A DNA stretch of 64,000 nt from Niabella sp. (GTDB lineage: Bacteria > Bacteroidota > Bacteroidia > Chitinophagales > Chitinophagaceae): NCBI GenBank assembly GCA_017744715.1, contig JAGIAT010000006.1, positions 1 to 64,000 of the forward strand. The letters run 5' to 3'. Every line of letters begins with the position of its first letter. The first letter of the stretch is position 1. The notes below the pieces were generated by a model. That model searched no databases. It had not been told where the DNA came from and was given only the letters and a program-made list of their open reading frames with translations. Made by a program: the position numbers and the translations under genes. Shown in pieces: positions 26,416 through 33,516 of this stretch.

Positions 26416-26865
26416 ATGAAACTCTTTATTCTTACCGCTGCTCTTTCTTTTGGATTAAACGCAATGGCTGCTGTGCCTGCCAACCCTACCGTTAATGAAA
26501 AGGTGATCAAAACATTTAACCAGGTGTTTTCCGACGCGCAGAACGTACAATGGGCTACCACGGCCACTTACAGTCAGGCCAGCTTTCAATCCGGAGCGGT
26601 GGCTACCCGCGTTATGATCGATAATAACGGCGCCCTGATCCGCACCATCCGTTACTATAAAGAAAGTGAACTGCCTTCCCGCGTATTGTACCAGATCCGG
26701 AAGAAATATGAAGGCAAGGAGATTGCCGGGGTTACAGAAATCAGCAACAGCGAAGGTACCAGCTATCATATAGTTGTAAATGATAACCGCAGCATGTATA
26801 AAGTAACCGTTGATAACAGCGGAAGCCTTACACAGGAAGCAAAATACAAAAGAGCCGATCGTTAA
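26416..26865 (+). CDS. Secreted PepSY-like (DUF2874-type) protein, copy 2
   Basis: The 149-residue paralogue of 25220-25669 has the same length and signal peptide (MKLFILTAALSFGLNAMAAV). It shows the same core, FNQVFSDAQNVQWATTATYSQASF and IRTIRYYKESELPSRVLYQIRKKY. Differences are spread evenly, and third positions have diverged clearly, so the duplication is not recent. A strong terminator lies 40 bp downstream. Confidence 0.8.
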   Translation: MKLFILTAALSFGLNAMAAVPANPTVNEKVIKTFNQVFSDAQNVQWATTATYSQASFQSGAVATRVMIDNNGALIRTIRYYKESELPSRVLYQIRKKYEGKEIAGVTEISNSEGTSYHIVVNDNRSMYKVTVDNSGSLTQEAKYKRADR

Positions 26866-26905
26866 TACCGGTTCTTTTTAACCGGGAAGCCCGGTATCAT
26901 ACAGG

Positions 26906-26935
26906 AAAAGAGCAGAACAACCGTTCTGCTCTTTT
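26906..26935. terminator. Bidirectional terminator
   Basis: A perfect 13-bp stem at 26906-26918 and 26923-26935 with a 4-nt loop has As before it and Ts after it, so it can act on both strands. It lies between the second PepSY-like gene and the convergent DUF2911 lipoprotein gene. Confidence 0.88.
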
Positions 26936-26937
26936 CT

Positions 26938-27579
26938 TTATTTTATGACGAAGGGAAGTGTTACCAGTGTTTCACCCCAGGCAATGATCAGGTTTGCCCC
27001 GGTAGCTGCCTGCCGGAAAACCATCGTAAAATATTCCACCATCGGGTTGTGGCTGGTAGCGGGTACTTCCACCCTTAAAAGATCCTGGGTGCTGTCCTGC
27101 CGGAGTCCCCAGGTGTCCAGGCTGCTGTTCAGCACAATTGTCCAGCTTTTTTCATGCGGGATGCTGTAAAGGGTGTACCGTCCGGGCTGAATTTTTTTGT
27201 TGTTGAGATAAACAGGGCTGAACACATCCAACTCGGTTGCTTCATTGGCGCCCATCCGCCACGGCTGATCATATTTAAGTACCGAACCAAACAGGGAACG
27301 CCCCTGAAGATGCGGCCGGCTGTAAATAACCCGCATTACCGGCTTTTCTTTGGTACTGCCGCTCATTTTTTGCAGTGGATAGTGTACCGGGTAATAGCTC
27401 ATGTCCAGCGGCGATACGTCTACAGGCTCATAAGGATTGGTGGCGTTTATCGGCTGCAGGGCTCCGGGGGGAGCTACGTTCGGTGCCGGTTGTGTTGTTT
27501 TCGTTTCGGGCTTCTGATTACAGGCTACCAGTAATGCGAAGCCGGCAAGCAGGAACCATCTGCCCTTGATACAGTTCAT
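26938..27579 (-). CDS. DUF2911 lipoprotein
   Basis: The 213-residue product has a lipoprotein signal (FLLAGFALLVACNQ, Cys at about 20), a Pro-rich linker and a DUF2911 domain. The domain is recognised by MRVIYSRPHLQGRSLFG, YDQPWRMGANEATELDVF and GRYTLYSIPHEKSWTIVLN. The family is common in Bacteroidota and of unknown function. It is the last of three genes (acpH, DUF2911, DUF2911), with a 9-bp gap after its paralogue, and ends at the terminator. Confidence 0.85.
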   Translation of the reverse strand: MNCIKGRWFLLAGFALLVACNQKPETKTTQPAPNVAPPGALQPINATNPYEPVDVSPLDMSYYPVHYPLQKMSGSTKEKPVMRVIYSRPHLQGRSLFGSVLKYDQPWRMGANEATELDVFSPVYLNNKKIQPGRYTLYSIPHEKSWTIVLNSSLDTWGLRQDSTQDLLRVEVPATSHNPMVEYFTMVFRQAATGANLIIAWGETLVTLPFVIK

Positions 27580-27588
27580 TCGTTATAG

Positions 27589-28161
27589 TTAAAAATTAAT
27601 AGGCAGGGATGCTTTCTTCTGATCCCATTCAATGGCCAAGTTAACGGTTGATCCGCTTTTTTCAAAATCAATGGTCAGGAATTCTATCGGATCTTTCAAT
27701 TCTTCCACGGGTGCAGACACACGCACCACATCTTTTGTAGCATCATAGTTAAAAGCGCCCCAGGCATCCGTATCCCTGTTAATGATAAAGGTCCATTCCT
27801 TTTCGGTGGGGATGCAATAGACCGTATACCGGCCCGCCGGTACTTTTTTACCCCCGATTACCGCAGGGCTGAAAAACTGGATCTCTGTTGCCTCGTTGGC
27901 TCCCAGGCGCCAAACCTTGCCATAGGGTACAATGTCGGAATTAAATATCTTACGGTTGTTTTTTGCTGGCCGGCTGTAAATAACCCGCATACGCAGGGGC
28001 TCACTGGTACCCCGGATCTTTTTGGACGGATAATCAACCGGGAAATAGATCTGGTCCATCGGCGATTTATCAACCGGTATCCAGGATTGGCTGTTGGCGG
28101 CTATGTGAAAAAAGAAGCTCATCGCCGCCATCAATACATATTTTGTCATAAAGGATCGCAT
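27589..28161 (-). CDS. DUF2911 secreted protein
   Basis: The 190-residue paralogue of the neighbouring lipoprotein has a Sec signal (YVLMAAMSFFFHIAANSQS) but no lipobox Cys. The domain is intact: MRVIYSRPAKNNRKIFN, YGKVWRLGANEATEIQFF, GRYTVYCIPTEKEWTFIIN. The start codon abuts the acpH stop (TAA then ATG), which implies translational coupling. An internal ATG at 28149 is also possible. Confidence 0.85.
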   Translation of the reverse strand: MRSFMTKYVLMAAMSFFFHIAANSQSWIPVDKSPMDQIYFPVDYPSKKIRGTSEPLRMRVIYSRPAKNNRKIFNSDIVPYGKVWRLGANEATEIQFFSPAVIGGKKVPAGRYTVYCIPTEKEWTFIINRDTDAWGAFNYDATKDVVRVSAPVEELKDPIEFLTIDFEKSGSTVNLAIEWDQKKASLPINF

Positions 28162-28752
28162 TTAATTTATCAGCTTTTTAAATTGTTCCTGTGCAAAGGG
28201 TTTCAGGTCTGTCCAAAACAGACGGTAGTTTTCTTCCAAACGTTTAATGTTGGCGGCAAATATTTTTTCAGCCGGCTGGCTGTTATTCAAATATTGCGCC
28301 CGGCGCACCAGCCCGGCAAAGCTTCTGTAAATACCCTGGGGTTCACGGTAATTCAATAACCAGTTTTGCTGTTTCATATAGTAAAACAATTGCCGGAAGG
28401 CTTCCGGCAGCTGGTCAAAGTAGTTGTCCAGCGTAGCATAGGTATCCCGGGCAAAGTGTTCAAGGGCTCCCGGGGGAAACTCCCGGTTGTCGTTTGCAAG
28501 AAAATAATCATATACAACATCCATAAAGGCACCGCTGTACAACCGGTACTCGCTCCGGAAAACCTGTTTGGCGGCAAGGGTGGCCGGGTGGCTGTCCGTA
28601 AATGTATCAATTTCCCGGTGCAGGCGGATACCGGCCTGAATGCCCGGTGCATACGCCTGCTGGCGGTTTCCTTTCACAAAATCGCTGATCATATTGCCTA
28701 CAAGCACATCCGGGTTGTGGAATGAAAGGTATGCATGTGCCAGGAAGTTCAT
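28162..28752 (-). CDS. acpH: Acyl carrier protein phosphodiesterase (DUF479)
   Basis: AcpH removes the phosphopantetheine arm from acyl carrier protein. The 196-residue product has the family opening MNFLAHAYLSFHNPDVLVGN, then SDFVKG, the HD-like GIRLHREIDTFTDSHP and GAFMDVVYDYFLA. Metal-binding His and Asp residues are in place. An exact -7 element lies 4 nt before the ATG. It heads an operon with two DUF2911 genes, a grouping with no obvious metabolic logic. Confidence 0.9.
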   Translation of the reverse strand: MNFLAHAYLSFHNPDVLVGNMISDFVKGNRQQAYAPGIQAGIRLHREIDTFTDSHPATLAAKQVFRSEYRLYSGAFMDVVYDYFLANDNREFPPGALEHFARDTYATLDNYFDQLPEAFRQLFYYMKQQNWLLNYREPQGIYRSFAGLVRRAQYLNNSQPAEKIFAANIKRLEENYRLFWTDLKPFAQEQFKKLIN

Positions 28753-28756
28753 GCCG

Positions 28757-28764
28757 CAAATGTA
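28757..28764 (-). promoter_or_regulatory. -7 promoter element for acpH
   Basis: TACATTTG on the minus strand is an exact TAnnTTTG match that ends 4 nt before the ATG at 28752. The operon message is predicted to be leaderless or nearly so. Confidence 0.55.
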
Positions 28765-28794
28765 ATAATAAAGGAAGGATCCGCGTTGGAGCGG

Positions 28795-29355
28795 TTAGCG
28801 ATGGGCTGCCAGTAAGGCGCTTACCTCCTGCTGGATGCCTGTGCTTTTATCGCTGTTATAAACCTGCTGAAGCGCTACTTTCGTTTCCTCGAAACCGGCT
28901 TTTTTATCCTTCAACGCATCATATACCGCTTTTGCTGCAGCAGGCCTTGGACCCCAGTGAAACAGGTCGTTACCATTTTCGTCGCGTACGATCAGTATGG
29001 GAATGGACCGGGTACCGTTGGTCAGGTAGTTTTCGATCTCTGAACCCGAATCCCTTAACTGTAGCTTAAAATCTATGTGCTCATTTAACCGGCTCATCAG
29101 GTAAAGGATGGGTACAATATGGGCTGCATCCCCGCACCAGGGCTCGGTAATCACCACCCATTGCTGCTTCCGGTTGATGGCAGACAGAATGGATTTTGTT
29201 TCGTCGGTAACGGGGTTCTGCTTGAGCCAGCGGTTCATGCGGGAGCCGTTCATTTTTGTATATTGAAAGTAATCGGCGTTATCATAAGGCGGAGCCGATT
29301 TCTCCGCAGCCAGGATGGTATTTACAACATCCAAGTATTCCTGAAAATGCATCAT
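28795..29355 (-). CDS. Thioredoxin-like protein with WCGD motif
   Basis: The 186-residue product has a thioredoxin fold in which the active-site region reads VVITEPWCGDAAHIVP. The motif WCGD keeps the first Cys but lacks the second (thioredoxin has WCxxC). TRSIPILIVRDENG provides the cis-Pro loop. Members of this Bacteroidota group are cytosolic and of unknown substrate; no signal peptide is seen. One Cys would allow monothiol chemistry. The start at 29355 (ATGATG) is chosen over 29409 on composition. Confidence 0.82.
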   Translation of the reverse strand: MMHFQEYLDVVNTILAAEKSAPPYDNADYFQYTKMNGSRMNRWLKQNPVTDETKSILSAINRKQQWVVITEPWCGDAAHIVPILYLMSRLNEHIDFKLQLRDSGSEIENYLTNGTRSIPILIVRDENGNDLFHWGPRPAAAKAVYDALKDKKAGFEETKVALQQVYNSDKSTGIQQEVSALLAAHR

Positions 29356-29529
29356 GGGGTAAAATTTGGTTTTCCGGGGCATGGCCCGGACATTATTAAA
29401 AACAAGCAACTTTTAAAAAAGTTCCATATTTTAACAGCAATTTGCCCCTGTGGGTATCCTGTTCCGGAACTATGGCATAATTTTTTGAGGAGAGTAGGTA
29501 TTCATTAACTGTATAAAACATATTCGAAC

Positions 29530-29718
29530 ATGAACAAGAATACAAGAAACGGGCTTCTGGCCCTGGGCCTGGCAGCTGCGGCCGCCTGGTATAAAATGAC
29601 GCCGGAACAAAAGTCAAATGTAAAAGCTAAGGTATCCGACCTGGGAAACAAAGTAAAAGATGGCCTTGCGAACCTTAAAAAGCAGGCCAGTCCGAACAAT
29701 CTGCAGTCCGCGTCTTAA
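29530..29718 (+). CDS. Small YtxH-like protein
   Basis: The 62-residue product has a short hydrophobic segment (GLLALGLAAAAAWYKM) followed by a basic amphipathic helix (NVKAKVSDLGNKVKDGLANLKK). This resembles YtxH-type small stress or envelope proteins. The ATG start and a strong terminator 35 bp after the stop support a real gene. The function is unknown. Confidence 0.75.
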   Translation: MNKNTRNGLLALGLAAAAAWYKMTPEQKSNVKAKVSDLGNKVKDGLANLKKQASPNNLQSAS

Positions 29719-29752
29719 GCTCCGTTAGCCCAACTGTCCTTTAATACTATTG

Positions 29753-29777
29753 AAAGGCTCCGCAAGGAGCCTTTTTG
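29753..29777. terminator. Rho-independent terminator
   Basis: AGGCTCC and GGAGCCT (29755-29772) pair around the GCAA tetraloop, with As before and five Ts after, so it can stop transcripts from both strands. It lies between the small YtxH-like gene and the end of the acyl-CoA-dehydrogenase-like gene. Confidence 0.87.
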
Positions 29778-29779
29778 TT

Positions 29780-30859
29780 TTATAACGGGGCATTCAGTAA
29801 CAGGTGCTGACTTGCGGTAAATATATCGCGAAACACCTGATTGAGCTCCGTACCGTTTTGAGTGGCGTTTACGCCGCAGTAAGGATACAGGTTTGCCACC
29901 ATTTTTCTTGAAAACAACGCCAGTAACCGGCTTTGCCGTGAAACCTTTGCCAGTAGCGCTTCCGGAACCGTACCCTGCGTTGACAACATCGCCCAGGAGT
30001 CATCCACAACGGTATAAAAGCGGCTGCGCAGCGTTTGCAGATGGTTACCGGATTGCTGCCATTTTTGCCAGACCTGGTTTACAGAAGCAGCATGCGTACC
30101 CTCCTGCAACAGTTTGGGCCGCATCCATTCTTCTACCGCCTCTAAAAAATGCCGGGCCATGCCCAGGCTGTTAACGGCCAGCGTGGCTTCCGCAAATTGC
30201 AGGAAGGGATATTGGTAAACGATCCCCGGCAGGGTGGCTGCCGAGGGGTGGATCGTAAAACTCCGTTCCCGCGGAACCCATAGGTCTGTTACACTGAAAC
30301 GTTCACTGGCAGTAGCTCTCAGCCCCATGGTATCCCAGTCTTTTTGAACAGACACTTCCTCCCTGGTAAATAAAAAAGACCTGTAAACCGGGGTGCCTGC
30401 TTCATCGGTAAGCAGTTGCCCGTCTTTTTCAATCTTGCAGTTTGCCGTAAAATGCGTGCAATAAGGTGCCCCCGTGGCATATTTCCAGGAACCATTTATA
30501 ATGTACCCGTCTGAAGTTTCCTTTGCGATTCCCGTTAATGCCCCGCTGCCTCCAAAGCAAACGGCCGGATCCTTGAAAATGGCATCGGTAAGGGATGGCG
30601 GCAGGTACCCGGTAAACTGTGTGGCGCCACTGCAAAGCGTAACTGTCCAGCCCAGGCTGCCGTCGATTTTTGCCAGCGCTTCTTCCATTCTTAATCCTTC
30701 CGGCAGGCTGAGCCCGAGTCCGTTTTGCGACCGGGGAACAAAAAGCCGGAACCACTTTTCACGGTAAATAATTTCCAGTTGTTCGGGCATAAGAAGCGCC
30801 TGCCGGTCGGCCTCTTTTACAAAATGCGCCAATTGTCCGACGGTTTGTTCATCCATCAT
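29780..30859 (-). CDS. Acyl-CoA-dehydrogenase-like flavoprotein under a TPP riboswitch
   Basis: The 359-residue product has the acyl-CoA dehydrogenase fold: an N-terminal helical domain (EKWFRLFVPRSQNGLGLSL), the middle beta domain (GSWKYATGAPYCTHFTANCK, DWDTMGLRATASERFSV) and a C-terminal helical domain. The layout is closer to flavin-dependent monooxygenases of the HsaA/DszC group than to true dehydrogenases, and the usual catalytic Glu is not evident. Its ATGATG start overlaps the stop of the PnuC-type gene by 4 bp. Both are read from the TPP riboswitch at 31.5-31.6 kb. A role in handling a thiamine precursor or breakdown product is inferred from this context only. Confidence 0.82.
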   Translation of the reverse strand: MMDEQTVGQLAHFVKEADRQALLMPEQLEIIYREKWFRLFVPRSQNGLGLSLPEGLRMEEALAKIDGSLGWTVTLCSGATQFTGYLPPSLTDAIFKDPAVCFGGSGALTGIAKETSDGYIINGSWKYATGAPYCTHFTANCKIEKDGQLLTDEAGTPVYRSFLFTREEVSVQKDWDTMGLRATASERFSVTDLWVPRERSFTIHPSAATLPGIVYQYPFLQFAEATLAVNSLGMARHFLEAVEEWMRPKLLQEGTHAASVNQVWQKWQQSGNHLQTLRSRFYTVVDDSWAMLSTQGTVPEALLAKVSRQSRLLALFSRKMVANLYPYCGVNATQNGTELNQVFRDIFTASQHLLLNAPL

Positions 30860-31461
30860 GATTTAATTTTTTCAAGGCTGCGTTTCCATTCTAAAAAGCC
30901 GAAAATCGCAACGATAAATAGGAAGAGGGTTAACAGGGCATACAGCGGAAGCTGTTTGTAAAACAAAAGCGGAATAGCCACAGCATTGCTGATATTGAGC
31001 AGGATCCAGTTTTCCAGTTTCCGTTTTGCCAGCAACCACATACCAGCCCAGGCGGTGGCGCTTACAAATGCATCCATAACCGGTACGGTAGAATCTGTAA
31101 AATACCGGAGCACGAAATAAAGCGTAATGAATCCGCCCAGTGCAATCCAAAGGGTTATATGCCATTCTTTTTTAGTGGCCCTGGTAACCGGCAGCGGTAC
31201 CACCGATCGTTTAAACACCCAGAACCACCACCCGTAAATACTCATTACCAGGTAATACAGGTTTAGCGCACTTTCCGCATACAGCCCTTCCGTAAGAAAT
31301 ATGTAAATGCTGATGAGGACGGAAAGAATACCTGCCGGGTACAGCCAAACCTTATTGGCTTTAGCCAGCAATACTTCCGTTGCGCCTAAGCCTGCGCCCA
31401 GCCATTCAAGAAGACTTGTGTTCCTGATCTGTTCAATAAACACACTGATCCAGTTTGCCAT
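30856..31461 (-). CDS. pnuT: PnuC-type transporter, probably thiamine-specific (PnuT)
   Basis: The 201-residue membrane protein has the PnuC fold: about seven hydrophobic segments, LEWLGAGLGATEVLLAK at the start and the signature LVMSIYGWWFWVF near residue 75. PnuC relatives import nicotinamide riboside, riboflavin or thiamine by facilitated diffusion. The upstream TPP riboswitch identifies thiamine as the likely substrate. The usual partner, thiamine pyrophosphokinase, is absent; a flavoprotein gene overlaps its end instead. The leader between riboswitch and ATG is only about 37 nt. Confidence 0.87.
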   Translation of the reverse strand: MANWISVFIEQIRNTSLLEWLGAGLGATEVLLAKANKVWLYPAGILSVLISIYIFLTEGLYAESALNLYYLVMSIYGWWFWVFKRSVVPLPVTRATKKEWHITLWIALGGFITLYFVLRYFTDSTVPVMDAFVSATAWAGMWLLAKRKLENWILLNISNAVAIPLLFYKQLPLYALLTLFLFIVAIFGFLEWKRSLEKIKS

Positions 31462-31497
31462 AACTAAAAATAAAATACAGGGGCAGGCTGAAAGCTG

Positions 31498-31618
31498 CTG
31501 TTTCCTACGCCGGCATTACCCGGATCAGGTTCCTGGGTCCGGTGGTTGACCGGATCCAATGGGTATATTCTCAGCCTTGATTTCATCCCGCCACCGGCGG
31601 AAAAGGCACCCCGTATGG
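31498..31618 (-). promoter_or_regulatory. TPP (THI-box) riboswitch
   Basis: Read on the minus strand, the core parts are all present and in order: GGGGTGCC at the 5' side, CTGAGA (31569-31574), a P3 hairpin extension around TCCGGTCAACCACCGGA, then GAACCTGATC, GGGTAATGCC and GGCGTAGGAAA ending near 31498. No run of Ts follows before the pnuT ATG, so control is probably at translation initiation. It governs pnuT and the overlapping flavoprotein gene. Confidence 0.93.
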
Positions 31619-31665
31619 GCGTGAAGGTAAGTAAAAAGCACGAGGTAGGCAGGAAGTTTATGCAT

Positions 31666-31700
31666 GGGGTGCTCACGGCTTTCACAGATGTACACAAACG
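31666..31700. repeat. Fragment of the dispersed palindromic repeat
   Basis: GGGTGCTCACGGCTTTCACAG and the following GATGTACACA resemble the reverse complement of the unit ending near 61996 (GTGCTCACAGATTTCACAG). It is a decayed or partial copy, upstream of the TPP riboswitch. Confidence 0.55.
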
Positions 31701-31846
31701 GGCTGGTACGGGCGCTTAATAATGTCAAGCTGTACTAATCCGTGGGAATACCCTCTGCAAAGCATAACCGTTTGGAAAATAATTTTTCCCTTGTGTTATA
31801 CTTTCGCAATGATTTGTGATATATTCGCTCCGCTTAATTTTTTTAC

Positions 31847-32284
31847 ATGCCATCGTCGAAGCGTTTATTTGTGAAAACTTCTACCCTTCCCAATGCCGGT
31901 AAGGGTCTGTTTGCCAAAGTTGCTATTGCCAAAAAAGAAATCGTTACCGAATATACCGGAGATCTGCTTACCTGGAAAGAGGTGGAAGATGATGCCGATA
32001 ACGGGTATATATTTCATATTAATGATGATGCGGTTATTGATGCCAGCAAGCATCCAAAATCTTTCGGGCGCTATGCCAATGATGCTGCAGGCTTGCAACG
32101 CGTGAAGGGCATCCGGAACAATGCGGAGTATGTGGAAGAAGGTACCCGCGTATTCCTGGTAGCCAAAACCGATATTCCGGCAGGTAGCGAAATCTTTGTA
32201 TCCTACGGACCTCAGTACTGGAAGCAGGTACGGGAAAACATCCGGTTTGACCGCGAAGCGGCAAAGAAGAAAACCAAACGATAA
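31847..32284 (+). CDS. SET-domain protein-lysine methyltransferase
   Basis: The 145-residue product is a compact SET domain. It shows PNAGKGLFAKVAIAKKEIV and TEYTGDLLTW at the start, GRYANDAAG in place of the eukaryotic RFxNHS motif, NNAEYVEEGTRVFLVAKTDIP and the closing tyrosine loop GSEIFVSYGPQYW. AdoMet-binding Gly and the active-site Tyr are visible; there is no Cys-rich post-SET region. A protein substrate in the cell is unknown. Near-matches to the -7 element (TACTTTCG and TATATTCG) lie upstream. It precedes obgE by about 130 bp, but obgE has its own promoter. Confidence 0.87.
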   Translation: MPSSKRLFVKTSTLPNAGKGLFAKVAIAKKEIVTEYTGDLLTWKEVEDDADNGYIFHINDDAVIDASKHPKSFGRYANDAAGLQRVKGIRNNAEYVEEGTRVFLVAKTDIPAGSEIFVSYGPQYWKQVRENIRFDREAAKKKTKR

Positions 32285-32392
32285 GCCAGCCGGCTGACGA
32301 AGCAGGCATATACCGGCCATGCTAAAATACTGGCTGGTAGTTTTTGATTTCGCCACATATTTTTTCATCCCCGACTTCTAAGGGAATGCAGT

Positions 32393-32400
32393 TATCTTTG
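32393..32400 (+). promoter_or_regulatory. -7 promoter element for obgE
   Basis: TATCTTTG is an exact match to TAnnTTTG, 11 nt before the ATG at 32412. Confidence 0.55.
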
Positions 32401-32411
32401 TTTACAGAATA

Positions 32412-33422
32412 ATGGAAAAGAGCAATTTTGTAGACCAGATACGGATATTTTGCCGCAGCGGACATGGTGGTGCGGGCATCAAGCATTTTTTGCGGGATAA
32501 GTTTACCTCCAAAGGTGGCCCGGACGGCGGCGACGGTGGAAGAGGCGCCCATATTATTTTAAAGGGAAACCGCAACCTGTGGACCCTGCTGCATTTGCGC
32601 TATTATAAAAATATACTGGCCGAAAATGGCGAAAACGGAGGGCATAATAATTGCACCGGCCGCAGTGGAAAAGATGTAATTATCGAGGTGCCGCTGGGTA
32701 CCATCGCTATGGATGAGGAAACCGGAGAAAAGGAAGTGGAGATCCTGGAAGATGGCCAGGAGATCATCTGGATGCCTGGGGGCAAGGGCGGGTTGGGGAA
32801 TGCCAATTTTGCCACGCCTACAAACCAGGCGCCGGACTATGCGCAACCCGGTTTACCCGGACTTGAAGGCTGGAAAATACTGGAGCTGAAAGTACTGGCA
32901 GATGTAGGCCTGGTAGGCTTTCCCAATGCCGGGAAGTCGACCCTGCTTTCGGTGATCACTGCGGCAAAGCCCAAGATCGGTAACTATGCCTTTACAACCC
33001 TTACCCCCAACCTGGGGATTGTGGAATACCGCGATGGCCGCAGCTTTTGCATGGCCGATATGCCTGGAATTATTGAAGGAGCCGCGGAAGGCCGCGGGCT
33101 GGGACATCGCTTCCTGCGGCATATTGAGCGTAACCCCGTGTTGCTGTTTTTAATTCCCGCGGACAGTGCTGATCACCGCAAGGAATTTGATATATTAATG
33201 AATGAGCTGGAGCAGTACAATCCCGAGCTGTTGCACAAACAGTTTTTAATCGCTATTTCAAAAAGCGATATGCTGGACGATGAGCTCAAAGCAGCCATCA
33301 GTGCCGAAATGCCGGATCATATCCCCCACCTGTTTATCTCTTCCGTGGCGCAACAGGGCCTCACACAGTTGAAAGACAAGCTCTGGGAAATATTAAATAC
33401 AGCCCCGGCCCCTGAGCAGTAA
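32412..33422 (+). CDS. obgE: GTPase ObgE/CgtA
   Basis: Obg is an essential GTPase for large ribosomal subunit assembly and stress control. The 336-residue product has the Gly-rich Obg fold about residues 1-160 ([34 protein letters not shown]) and the G domain with [13 protein letters not shown] (G1), FTTLTPNLG (G2), [11 protein letters not shown] (G3) and SKSD (G4). No C-terminal OCT domain is present. In many Bacteroidota obgE sits beside adk; here adk is 18 kb away. Confidence 0.96.
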   Translation: MEKSNFVDQIRIFCRSGHGGAGIKHFLRDKFTSKGGPDGGDGGRGAHIILKGNRNLWTLLHLRYYKNILAENGENGGHNNCTGRSGKDVIIEVPLGTIAMDEETGEKEVEILEDGQEIIWMPGGKGGLGNANFATPTNQAPDYAQPGLPGLEGWKILELKVLADVGLVGFPNAGKSTLLSVITAAKPKIGNYAFTTLTPNLGIVEYRDGRSFCMADMPGIIEGAAEGRGLGHRFLRHIERNPVLLFLIPADSADHRKEFDILMNELEQYNPELLHKQFLIAISKSDMLDDELKAAISAEMPDHIPHLFISSVAQQGLTQLKDKLWEILNTAPAPEQ

Positions 33423-33516
33423 GCCCGCTTTCAGGACTGTGCAGGACAGTTCACCAGTCATTTCATTGTATTTTCGAAGCAACGATGTTATTGATAAACA
33501 ATTACAAAGCTTGCTC

